In this document: positions 7,549-14,642 of the stretch, piece after piece
Numbering within the stretch: the stretch's first letter is position 1
Layout of the letters: each line of letters opens with the position of its first letter
Assembly: GCA_038234975.1 (NCBI GenBank)
Contig: JBBSUK010000061.1
Location: 1-19,918, forward strand
Length of the DNA stretch: 19,918 bases
Source of the DNA: Schlegelella_A sp038234975
Lineage (GTDB): Bacteria; Pseudomonadota; Gammaproteobacteria; Burkholderiales; Burkholderiaceae_C
Reading direction: 5' to 3'
Notes under the pieces: model-generated
Seen by the model: the letters and a program-made list of their open reading frames with translations, nothing else
What the model was told of the DNA's origin: nothing
Databases searched by the model: none
Translations under genes and position numbers: made by a program

Positions 7549-8877
7549 ATGGACATCGCCGCCTGGTTCGCCATCGTCGGCCTCCTGCTGTTCGCCATGG
7601 CCATCGGCGATACGCTGCTGGCGCGGCTGCCGCTCAGTACCTCGATGCTCTACCTCGCGGCCGGTGCCGCGTCGAGCCCCTTGTGGCTGGGCTGGACGGC
7701 GCTCGACCTCAGGCCGAACGCTGCGTCGCTCCAGTTGCTCGCCGAGGTCGTCGTGCTGCTGTCGCTCTTCACGGGCGGGCTGAAGCTGAGCGCCGGTCTT
7801 TCCGACGGTCGCTGGCGATTGCCGCTGCGCCTGGCGGTCGGCTCGATGGTGCTGACCGTGCTCTTCGTCGCCACCATCGCCTGGCTGGTCCTCGACCTTC
7901 CGATCGGCGCGGCGGTGCTGCTCGGGGGCATCCTCGCGCCGACCGATCCGGTGCTCGCGTCGGAGGTCCAGGTGGCCGAGCCGGGTGACCGCGACCGCCT
8001 GCGCTTCGCGCTCACCGGCGAGGCAGGCCTCAACGACGGAACGGCGTTTCCGTTCGTGCTGCTCGGCCTCGGCCTGCTCGGCTTGCACGACCTCGGCCCG
8101 TCAAGCTGGCGCTTCTTCGCGCTCGACGTGCTGTGGGCCTCGCTCGGCGGCCTCGGCATCGGCGCGCTCCTCGGCACGCTTGTCGGCGAGCTGGTGCTCT
8201 ACCTGCGCCGCCGCCACCGGGAGGCGGTCGGCCTCGACAACTTCCTCGCCCTCGGCCTGATAGGAATGGCCTACGGAACCGCGCAGCTCGCCCACACCTA
8301 CGGGTTCCTCGCCGTGTTTGCCGCCGGCGTCGCGCTGCGCCGGATCGAGCAGCAGGCTACGGCGAAGGCAGTCGGTACCTCGCCCGCGGCAGAAGCGGCG
8401 CTGGCCAGCGACGACCGGTCGCACGCCGATCGCGTCGCGACGCATCCGAGCCGCGCGCCCGCCTTCATGGCCCATGCCGTCCTCAGCTTCAACTCGCAGA
8501 TCGAGCGCATCGGCGAGGTCGCCGCGGTGATCGTGATCGGCATGGTCCTGTGGTCGCTCGAGTGGCGACATGTGTCGTGGCTGTTTGTCGTGACGATGCT
8601 CGTCGTGGTCCGGCCGCTGTCGGTGCTGCTCGGCCTGCTTGGCTCGCGCAGCAGCTGGTCGCAGCGCGCGCTGATCGGCTGGTTCGGCATCCGCGGCATC
8701 GGCTCGCTCTTCTACCTCGCCTACGCGCTCTCGCACGGCGTCCGTGGGCGCATCGCCGACGAGCTGGCCGCGATCGTGATGTCGGTCGTGTGCACGTCGA
8801 TCGTCGTGCACGGCATCTCGGTCACGCCGATGATGGCCGCCTACGAGCGGCGGAAGCGCCGGCCGCCGCGGCCGTGA
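7549..8877 (+). CDS. CPA1-family cation:proton antiporter
   Basis: A 442-residue, strongly hydrophobic inner-membrane protein with at least ten membrane segments. Family hallmarks are GGILAPTDPVLASEV (Asp133 in the unwound-helix TDP motif) and TGEAGLNDGTAFPFV (Glu158, Asn162, Asp163 as the ion-binding ND pair). A late WFGIRGIGSLFYLAYAL segment carries the conserved Arg. It should exchange Na+ or K+ for H+. A polar loop of about 45 residues (roughly 270-315) splits the membrane segments and is probably cytoplasmic. The stop codon overlaps the helicase GTG start by 4 bp (GTGA), so the two are translationally coupled, an odd partnership for a transporter and a DNA-repair helicase. The regulatory C-terminal domain of some CPA1 members is absent. 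Confidence 0.92.
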   Translation: MDIAAWFAIVGLLLFAMAIGDTLLARLPLSTSMLYLAAGAASSPLWLGWTALDLRPNAASLQLLAEVVVLLSLFTGGLKLSAGLSDGRWRLPLRLAVGSMVLTVLFVATIAWLVLDLPIGAAVLLGGILAPTDPVLASEVQVAEPGDRDRLRFALTGEAGLNDGTAFPFVLLGLGLLGLHDLGPSSWRFFALDVLWASLGGLGIGALLGTLVGELVLYLRRRHREAVGLDNFLALGLIGMAYGTAQLAHTYGFLAVFAAGVALRRIEQQATAKAVGTSPAAEAALASDDRSHADRVATHPSRAPAFMAHAVLSFNSQIERIGEVAAVIVIGMVLWSLEWRHVSWLFVVTMLVVVRPLSVLLGLLGSRSSWSQRALIGWFGIRGIGSLFYLAYALSHGVRGRIADELAAIVMSVVCTSIVVHGISVTPMMAAYERRKRRPPRP

Positions 8878-11363
8878 AGCGGGTGCTCTCGCCGGCAGAG
8901 CGCTGGTTCGCGGCGCGCGGCTGGCAGCCGTTCGCCTTCCAGCGCGACGTGTGGGCGGCGATGGCGTCCGGGCAGAGCGGCTTGCTGCACGCCAGCACCG
9001 GCTCGGGCAAGACATTCGCCGTGTGGTTCGGCGCGGTGGCGCGAGCCGCGGCGCTTGGCGCGCAAGCGCCAGCGGCGCGCAAGGCGTCGACCGTGGCAAC
9101 CCTCGCACCGCTGCTGGGCATCGTCTGGCTGACACCGATGCGCGCGCTCGCCGCCGACACCGTGCGCGCCATCCGGAACCCGACCGCCGAACTCGGGCTC
9201 GGCTGGACGATCGGCGCGCGCACCGGCGACACGCCTGCCGCCGAACGGGCCCGACAGGACCGGCGCATGCCGACCGCGCTCGTCACGACGCCGGAATCGC
9301 TGACGCTGATGCTGACCCGCGAACGCGCGTCGGACGAGCTCTCGACGCTGCACACCGTGATCGTCGACGAGTGGCACGAGCTCATGGGCAGCAAGCGCGG
9401 CGTGCAGGTGCAGCTCGCGCTGGCACGGTTGCGCCGGTGGAACCCGGGCCTCGTCGTCTGGGGCCTGTCGGCGACGCTGGGCAACCTGGAAGACGCGATG
9501 CGCGTGCTGCTCGGCAACGACATGGGGTCGATGGTTCGCGGCCGGGTCGACAAGGAGCTCGTCGTCGACACGCTGCTGCCCGCCAACCCGGGTCGCTTCT
9601 CGTGGGGTGGCCACCTCGGCAAGCAGATGCAGCAGCCGGTCGTCGACGAGCTCGAGCGCTCGTCGACGACACTCGTCTTCGTCAACATGCGTTCGCAGGC
9701 CGAGGCCTGGTATCAGCTCATCCTCGAGCGCAAGCCCGAATGGGCCGGCCTTGTCGCGCTGCACCACGGTTCGCTCGACAAGGCCGTGCGCGACTGGGTC
9801 GAGCTCGGCCTGAAGGAAGGGCGGCTGAAGGCCGTGGTGGCGACGTCCTCGCTCGACCTCGGCGTCGACTTCCTGCCGGTCGAGCGGGTGCTGCAGATCG
9901 GCTCGGCGAAGGGCGTGGCGCGGCTGCTGCAGCGTGCCGGCCGCAGCGGACACGCGCCGGGCCGGCCGAGCCGCGTGACGCTGGTGCCGACGAACACGCT
10001 CGAGCTCGTCGAGGCGGTGGCGTCGCGCCGCGCCGCGCTGGCCGGCAAGATCGAGAAGCGGGCGACGCACGACAAGCCGTTCGACGTACTGGTGCAGCAC
10101 CTCGTCACCGTCGCCCTCGGCAGCGGCTTCACCGCCGACGCGCTGTACGACGAGGTGCGGACCGCGTGGGCCTACCGATCGCTCACGCGCGCCGAGTTCC
10201 AGTGGTCGCTCGACTTCGTCGTCCAGGGCGGCGAGAGCCTGCACGCCTACCCCGAGTACCACCGCGTGGTGATGGACGAGAGCGGCGTGTACCGCGTGCC
10301 GGACCGGGCGATCGCGCGGCGCCACAAGCTCAACGTCGGCACCATCGTGTCCGACGCGTCGATGCAGGTGAAGTACCTCACCGGCGGGCGGATCGGCGTC
10401 GTCGAGGAGGGCTTCGTGGCGCGGCTGCGCAAGGGCGACTGCTTCGTCTTCGCGGGTCGCACGCTCGAGTTCGTTCGCGCCGAGGAGATGACCGCGTACG
10501 TGCGCCGCGCCGACGGGAAGAAGGCGGCGATGATCAGCTGGGCGGGCGCCAAGATGCCGCTCTCCAACGAGCTCGCCGACGCCGTGCTCGAGGTGCTCGC
10601 CGGCGCCGCGCAGGGCGACTTCTTCGACCCCGAGCTTCAGGCGGCGCGGCCGATGCTCGAGACGCAGATGCAGCTCTCGCGCATCCCGACGCCGACGACG
10701 CTGCTGATCGAGACGCTCGTCTCGCGCGAAGGCCAGCATGTCTTCATCTACCCGTTCGCGGGGCGCAACGCCCACATCGGCCTGGGCAGCCTGCTCGCAT
10801 GGCGGATGGCGAGGAACGAGCCCAACACGTTCAGCATCTCGATCAACGACTACGGGCTCGAGCTGCTGTCGGCCCGACCGGTCGACATCGCACCGCTCGT
10901 CGACCAGAGCCTGTTCGACGAGGGCGAGCCGGGCGAGCTGCTGCGCGACGCGCTCGCGAGCCTGAACTCGAGCGAGCTGGCGCGGCGACGCTTTCGCGAG
11001 ATCGCGCGCGTCTCGGGCCTCATCAGCCAGGGCTTTCCGGGGCAACCGAAGAGCAACCGGCAGCTGCAGGCGTCGAGCACGCTCTTCTACGAGGTGTTCC
11101 GCAAGTACGACGCGGGCAACCGCTTGCTGTCGCAGGCCGAGGACGAGGTGCTCGGCCAGGAGCTCGACATCCGGCGCCTGCGCTCGGTGCTCGAGCGCAT
11201 GCGCGGGCAGCGGGTGGTGCACGTCGAGCTCGCCGTGCCGAGCCCCTTTGCGCTGCCGCTGATGGTCGAGCGCTTTCGCGAGAAGCTGTCGACCGAGAAG
11301 CTGAAGGACCGGCTCGACCGGATGCTGAAGGAGATGGAGCGCGCGGCCGTGGACGCCGGCTGA
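8874..11363 (+). CDS. Ligase-associated DNA damage response DEXH-box helicase (Lhr-like)
   Basis: An 829-residue superfamily 2 helicase. The motor domains show motif I ASTGSGKT (GSGKT at 43-47), LTPMRALAADT (Ia), TTPESL (Ib), DEWH at 165-168 (motif II, the Lhr-type variant of DEAH), LSAT at about 198-201 (III), VFVNMRSQAEAWYQLI (IV), ATSSLDLGVDF (V) and QRAGRSGHAPG at about 353 (VI). The rest is the long Lhr-core C-terminal part containing winged-helix-like and beta-rich regions. Length fits the ligase-associated helicase family rather than full-length Lhr (about 1,500). Such helicases translocate 3'-5' on single-stranded DNA and act with an ATP-dependent ligase, an exonuclease and PdeM in repair of crosslinking damage. 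The GTG start at 8874 overlaps the antiporter stop. The ligase partner ends at 298; the next downstream gene is not PdeM. Confidence 0.93.
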   Translation: MKRVLSPAERWFAARGWQPFAFQRDVWAAMASGQSGLLHASTGSGKTFAVWFGAVARAAALGAQAPAARKASTVATLAPLLGIVWLTPMRALAADTVRAIRNPTAELGLGWTIGARTGDTPAAERARQDRRMPTALVTTPESLTLMLTRERASDELSTLHTVIVDEWHELMGSKRGVQVQLALARLRRWNPGLVVWGLSATLGNLEDAMRVLLGNDMGSMVRGRVDKELVVDTLLPANPGRFSWGGHLGKQMQQPVVDELERSSTTLVFVNMRSQAEAWYQLILERKPEWAGLVALHHGSLDKAVRDWVELGLKEGRLKAVVATSSLDLGVDFLPVERVLQIGSAKGVARLLQRAGRSGHAPGRPSRVTLVPTNTLELVEAVASRRAALAGKIEKRATHDKPFDVLVQHLVTVALGSGFTADALYDEVRTAWAYRSLTRAEFQWSLDFVVQGGESLHAYPEYHRVVMDESGVYRVPDRAIARRHKLNVGTIVSDASMQVKYLTGGRIGVVEEGFVARLRKGDCFVFAGRTLEFVRAEEMTAYVRRADGKKAAMISWAGAKMPLSNELADAVLEVLAGAAQGDFFDPELQAARPMLETQMQLSRIPTPTTLLIETLVSREGQHVFIYPFAGRNAHIGLGSLLAWRMARNEPNTFSISINDYGLELLSARPVDIAPLVDQSLFDEGEPGELLRDALASLNSSELARRRFREIARVSGLISQGFPGQPKSNRQLQASSTLFYEVFRKYDAGNRLLSQAEDEVLGQELDIRRLRSVLERMRGQRVVHVELAVPSPFALPLMVERFREKLSTEKLKDRLDRMLKEMERAAVDAG

Positions 11364-11429
11364 GGTGCGAACGCTTCGCGTCCGTCGGCCGTAACAGACA
11401 CGCCACGTGGCTTGCTTCACACTGGGGCC

Positions 11430-12095
11430 ATGAACCCCTTCTTCCTGACTTTTCGCCTCCGGGTCGTGCTCGTGACCGCACTCGCTGCCTCGACAGGGGC
11501 GCCGCCGGCGCTCGCCCAGCCGTCCGGAGGTGCCACCGAGACGGCCACCGCCGCCGTCGTCGCCGCCTGCGAGCGGGCGGCCCGCGAATCGGTCGCCGGC
11601 CGGCCCGGACAGCCCGTCGACGTGACCTTCCAGCCGCCGCCGGCCGTCCAGTACGGCCTCTCCGGCGACGAGCAGATCGTGCTGCGCGGCACCGGGCTCG
11701 GCAAGAGCGCCGCCGGGTCGCGCAGCTTCACCTACAACTGCAACGTCGACCGGAGCACGGCCAGGGTAGTGGGCCTGGTGGTGCAGGCAGCACCGGCGCC
11801 GGCCGCACTGGCCGCGGCATCGGCGAGGCCGCCGGCCGAGCCCGACTTCAGCGAGCTCTCGCCCGCGGCGTGCGAGTCGAGCGCGGTCGCGTCGCTCAAG
11901 CAGCGCTGGCCGCGCGTCACGCAGATCAGCTTCGACCCGGCGACGCGCACGTTTCGCCAGCCGAGCGCGGTGCGCGCAGAGCTGCACGGCAGCGGTCGGG
12001 CATTGCCGGCGCCCGGTGCCAAGCCGGCGGTGTTCGTGTTCGACTGCCTGATCGACCCGCGCGACGGCCGGGTGATGCGAACGAGCATCTCCTGA
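11430..12095 (+). CDS. Secreted protein with two tandem copies of an unrecognised Cys-containing domain
   Basis: A 221-residue protein I cannot assign to a named family. Residues 1-30 are a signal peptide (cleavage near ALA-QPSG), so it is probably periplasmic. The mature part is an internal duplication. Repeat 1 covers about 44-118 and repeat 2 about 145-221. Both begin with A-C-E plus a helix of similar length, continue through V-x-F/I-x-F-type strands and a G-x-G-(R/L) turn, and end F-x-(Y/F)-x-C-x-(V/I)-D-x4-(A/G)-R-V. Cysteines fall at 47/104 and 148/206, 57 and 58 residues apart, suggesting one disulfide per domain. A Pro/Ala linker (about 119-140) joins them. ATG 11430 is preferred; TTG 11412 is six codons upstream. 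It lies 66 bp after the helicase and may be co-transcribed. Confidence 0.75.
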   Translation: MNPFFLTFRLRVVLVTALAASTGAPPALAQPSGGATETATAAVVAACERAARESVAGRPGQPVDVTFQPPPAVQYGLSGDEQIVLRGTGLGKSAAGSRSFTYNCNVDRSTARVVGLVVQAAPAPAALAAASARPPAEPDFSELSPAACESSAVASLKQRWPRVTQISFDPATRTFRQPSAVRAELHGSGRALPAPGAKPAVFVFDCLIDPRDGRVMRTSIS

Positions 12096-12121
12096 CGCGA
12101 CTCGCCGCTGTGCGCGTCAGG
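12091..12121. terminator. Hairpin at the end of the secreted-protein gene
   Basis: CCTGACGCG (12091-12099) and CGCGTCAGG (12113-12121) are perfect 9-bp arms around a 13-nt loop. The left arm includes the stop codon of the secreted-protein gene, which faces the HDOD gene. Placement suits a terminator, but no T-tract follows. Confidence 0.45.
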
Positions 12122-12160
12122 GCAGCCGGTAGCTGAGCCTGCGGCTCCTCCTGCCACGCA

Positions 12161-12189
12161 GCCGGCGCCCGGCGGATGCCGGTGCCGGC
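12161..12189 (-). terminator. GC-rich hairpin just downstream of the HDOD gene
   Basis: GCCGGCGCCCGGC and GCCGGTGCCGGC form a stem of six outer and five inner base pairs with a small bulge and a GGAT/ATCC tetraloop. It lies 4 bp past the HDOD stop codon on the minus strand. It has no T-run, and such stems can arise by chance at this GC content, so this is a tentative terminator. Confidence 0.35.
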
Positions 12190-12193
12190 GTGA

Positions 12194-13380
12194 TCAGGCG
12201 CGCGTCGCTGTCTGCATCTGCTGCATCGCCGCGACGACGTCGGGCGCGTGGAGCAGCTGCACCGCCCTGGCGACCAGGGGTCGGCCGAGGTAGCTGCGCA
12301 GGTGAAAGAACTCGGCGTCGCCGTCGAGGCTGGTCGGGAACGACGCGAGGTCGGCGAGCGTGCCCTCTGCCATTCGCTCGCCGAGTCGGGCGCAGAGGTA
12401 GCAGATGGCCAGTCGTTCGCCATGGTCGGCCGAATGGAGTGCCGCAGGGGTGACAGCACCGCATCGATCCCGGAGGCGTCCTCGACGACCTGGGCCGGAA
12501 GGCCCCACTCGCCCATCAGCACACGGCCGATCTGCGATGCCGACAGTCCGAGCGTCCGTTGCTCGACGGCCGTGCGCTCGAGCAGGCCGTGCGGCGGCAG
12601 CGCGGCGAGCTGCTCGGCCGAAAGCGCGGCCGTCGTCGCCAGTCGGCCGAGAAAGGACAGCACGACGGCGCTGACGAGCGAGCCGCGATCGGCGAGCTCG
12701 AGCCGCTGCGAGAGCTGCTGCGTGAGCTCGCTGGCGAGCGCGCTGGCGCTCCACGCCGCGTCGAGCCGGCGCTTGCGATCGGCGCTGTCGGCGGTGAACG
12801 AGGCGATCAGGATGTACTGCAGGCAGACGCTGCGCACCGTGTTCAACCCGAGGTACGTCACGGCCTGGCCGATGCTGCCGACCGGCGACTTCAGGCCGTA
12901 CATCGGCGAGTTGACGGCGGTGAGCACCTTGACTGCGATCAGCGGCTCGCCGGTGATGAGGTCGACGAGCTTCGCCGAGCTCGCCGTGTTCACGAAGTCG
13001 GGCGAGAGCAGGTGGTGCATCAGCTTCGGCGGACGCGGGATGTCGCGAAACGTCTCCACATAAGAGCGACGGCGCTCGTCCGGCAGGTCGGCGGCGCGCA
13101 GCAGATCGAATCCGGCGAGTGCGGGTGGCACCGGTTCGTCGGCAGCGGTCGGTGTCGCCGCAGTCGAGGCGAGGCGCGCCGCGGTCTGTGGTGTCGTCGC
13201 GCCGGGCGCGGCGGCGGTCGCGGTGCGGGCCATCGGGCCGGCCGCGCCGCGAGCGACCGGCCGGACCGCGCTGCGCGCGGGAACGGCCGGCCCGGCAGCA
13301 CGCCTGCGGAGGAAGACGAAGCTCAGCGCCGCGGCGACGAGCAGGGCGACACCGATCCAGAGAAAGGTCATGGCAGGCAT
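12194..13380 (-). CDS. Membrane-anchored HDOD-domain protein, interrupted by an apparent 1-nt frameshift
   Basis: The N-terminal segment (residues about 5-24) is a transmembrane anchor, followed by an Ala/Pro/Thr-rich linker to about residue 90 and then an HDOD domain. Recognisable pieces are FRDIPRPPKLMHHLLSPDFV, LVDLITGEPLIAVKVLTAVN and GSIGQAVTYLGLNTVRSVC. HDOD is an inactivated HD-phosphohydrolase-like domain found in signalling proteins. The frame is good down to about 12450, where it turns into low-complexity Arg/Ser-rich sequence. The neighbouring frame then supplies the proper ending (ADHGERLAICYLCARLGERM, then FHLRSYLGRPLVARAVQLLH) and stops at 12194. Adding one base makes 13380-12194 exactly 396 codons (395 aa). 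A GGGG run at 12447-12450 is the likely site. This could be a sequencing indel or a real mutation. ATG 13371 is an alternative start. It is convergent with the secreted-protein gene. Confidence 0.8.
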
Positions 13381-13412
13381 GCCGAACGGATCGGCCGCGT
13401 GGCGGGAGCCGG

Positions 13413-13440
13413 ATCGTAGGCAGTTGCGGGTTGCCGTGAA
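13413..13440 (-). promoter_or_regulatory. Possible promoter for the HDOD gene
   Basis: On the minus strand TTCACG (13440-13435, 4 of 6 to TTGACA) is followed after 16 bp by TACGAT (13418-13413, 4 of 6), 33 bp upstream of the start codon. The match is modest and unsupported by other signals. Confidence 0.3.
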
Positions 13441-13571
13441 CGTCCGTGCGGCGCTCGCGCGTGAAGGCCTGCACGCGCTGGCCGCGGACCGATCGCCGCG
13501 ACACCTGCGCAATCGGCGCGGCCGACGCAAGCCGCTCCGACGGGCGAGCGCGGCGCGCTGGCCACCGAATC

Positions 13572-13577
13572 TATGAT
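13572..13577 (+). promoter_or_regulatory. Possible -10 element for the hydrolase/patatin operon
   Basis: TATGAT (5 of 6 to the -10 consensus) stands out from its GC-rich surroundings, ending 32 bp before the hydrolase ATG. No recognisable -35 box lies 16-18 bp upstream, so it may need an activator or be incidental. The rest of the 229-bp divergent region 13381-13609 shows nothing else I can name. Confidence 0.35.
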
Positions 13578-13609
13578 GTCTGTTCCGACACGCAGGACGC
13601 GGGCGGCGC

Positions 13610-14629
13610 ATGACGGTCGAAGCGGTGAGCGGCGAGCGCCGGGTGACGCGGCTGTACCGTCGCTGCTGCCGGGACTGCCGCACTGTCAACCAGCTGTCGA
13701 AGGTGCACATCGCGTTCGAGAACCGCATCACGCCCGACGAGGCAGAGGTGCTGCACCGCGAGCTGATGGCCACGCCCGGCTGGAGTTCTCGCGTCTCGTT
13801 CTGGCCGACCCGGGTGCTGGCGCTGGCGCGAGGTCGCTTCCCGCGGCTGTTGCGGGCCGTCGGCCGGCGCGCCGAACACGCGCTGCACCAGCGGCGCTGG
13901 ATCCGTCGCCTCGACGGCATGCGCACACGCGGCGCGGAAGGCGCGCCTGCCGAGGTCTACACGCGGACACGGCTCGCGCACCAGCTGGTGCTCTACCGCG
14001 GTGCCGGAGCGCCGTCGTCGAAGACCCTCGTCGTGGCTTTCACCGGGTCGTCGGCGCGACTGATGCTGCCTACGCCGGTCTTCCTGCAACAGTTCGCCGC
14101 GCGCGAGGTCGACCTCGTCTTCGTCCGCTATCCGCAAGGCCGCGGCTTCTTTCATGGCTTGCTTCCGCCGCCCACCGACCGGTTCGACGCAGCCGTCGAC
14201 CGCATCGCGACGCTCGCGCATGCGGACAGCTACGCGAATGTGGTCGCCCTTGGCACGAGCGGCGGCGCGTTGCCGGCGCTGATGGCGGCGCGGCGCCTCG
14301 GCCTCGACGGCGCCGTCGCCGTCGGCAGCAAGGGCCCAGACGACGCGCGCTGGCGCCACGCGCTCGGCCACAGCGCTGGTGACGCGCTGCGCGGCAACAC
14401 GGCAGGCGCGAATGCGGCGCCATTGCGCGGCGTCTGGCTCGTCGCCGGTGCCGACCATCCGCGCGACCGCGACGCGGCGACGGCGCTGGCGGCGATCATC
14501 CCGTCGGCGCGCATCGTCGAGGTTGCCGACGACGCCGGCCTGGTCGGCCACAACCCGTTCGTGCCGCTGCTGCGTCGCGGCGAGCTGCGCACGCTGCTGG
14601 CGCGCACGCTGCTGGAGATGCGGCGCTAG
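13610..14629 (+). CDS. Alpha/beta-hydrolase-fold protein with a Cys-containing N-terminal extension
   Basis: A 339-residue protein. From about residue 120 it looks like an alpha/beta hydrolase. Strands LVLYRGAG and TLVVAFTGSS are followed by VDLVFVRYPQGRGFF, a nucleophile elbow G-T-S217-G-G in VVALGTSGGALPALMAARRL, and a late GLVGHNPFVPLL whose His314 would be the catalytic His. The first 110 residues, including C19/C20/C23 in RRCCRDC, match nothing I recognise and are Arg-rich. No signal peptide is visible. The substrate is unknown; esterase, thioesterase or polymer-modifying activity are all possible. Only 13 bp separate it from the patatin-like lipoprotein, so two predicted serine hydrolases share an operon. 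The ATG at 13610 is the only well-placed start and has a weak GGCGG upstream. Confidence 0.72.
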   Translation: MTVEAVSGERRVTRLYRRCCRDCRTVNQLSKVHIAFENRITPDEAEVLHRELMATPGWSSRVSFWPTRVLALARGRFPRLLRAVGRRAEHALHQRRWIRRLDGMRTRGAEGAPAEVYTRTRLAHQLVLYRGAGAPSSKTLVVAFTGSSARLMLPTPVFLQQFAAREVDLVFVRYPQGRGFFHGLLPPPTDRFDAAVDRIATLAHADSYANVVALGTSGGALPALMAARRLGLDGAVAVGSKGPDDARWRHALGHSAGDALRGNTAGANAAPLRGVWLVAGADHPRDRDAATALAAIIPSARIVEVADDAGLVGHNPFVPLLRRGELRTLLARTLLEMRR

Positions 14630-14642
14630 AGTCGAAGCCAGG

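Noticed and set aside
299..8873. A mobile element between the ligase and helicase genes
   Set aside because: No transposase, integrase, terminal inverted repeat or direct repeat was seen, and base composition matches the flanks, so only a rearrangement can be suggested.
11430..12095. The gene after the helicase as PdeM
   Set aside because: It has a signal peptide and a duplicated Cys domain, and none of the metallophosphoesterase motifs (such as GD-x-H or GNHE).
8841..12136. Very long open frames over the helicase region, about 1,050 residues on each strand besides the helicase itself
   Set aside because: Their translations are Arg/Ala/Gly/His-rich low-complexity sequence with no motifs. 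They arise from the GC-biased third positions of the helicase gene, which has all expected motifs in its own frame.
11926..13926. A single 666-residue minus-strand frame as the full HDOD gene
   Set aside because: Its first 180 residues precede the membrane anchor without similarity, and its last part is Arg/Ser-rich nonsense overlapping the convergent gene. The frameshift model ending at 12194 explains the protein better.
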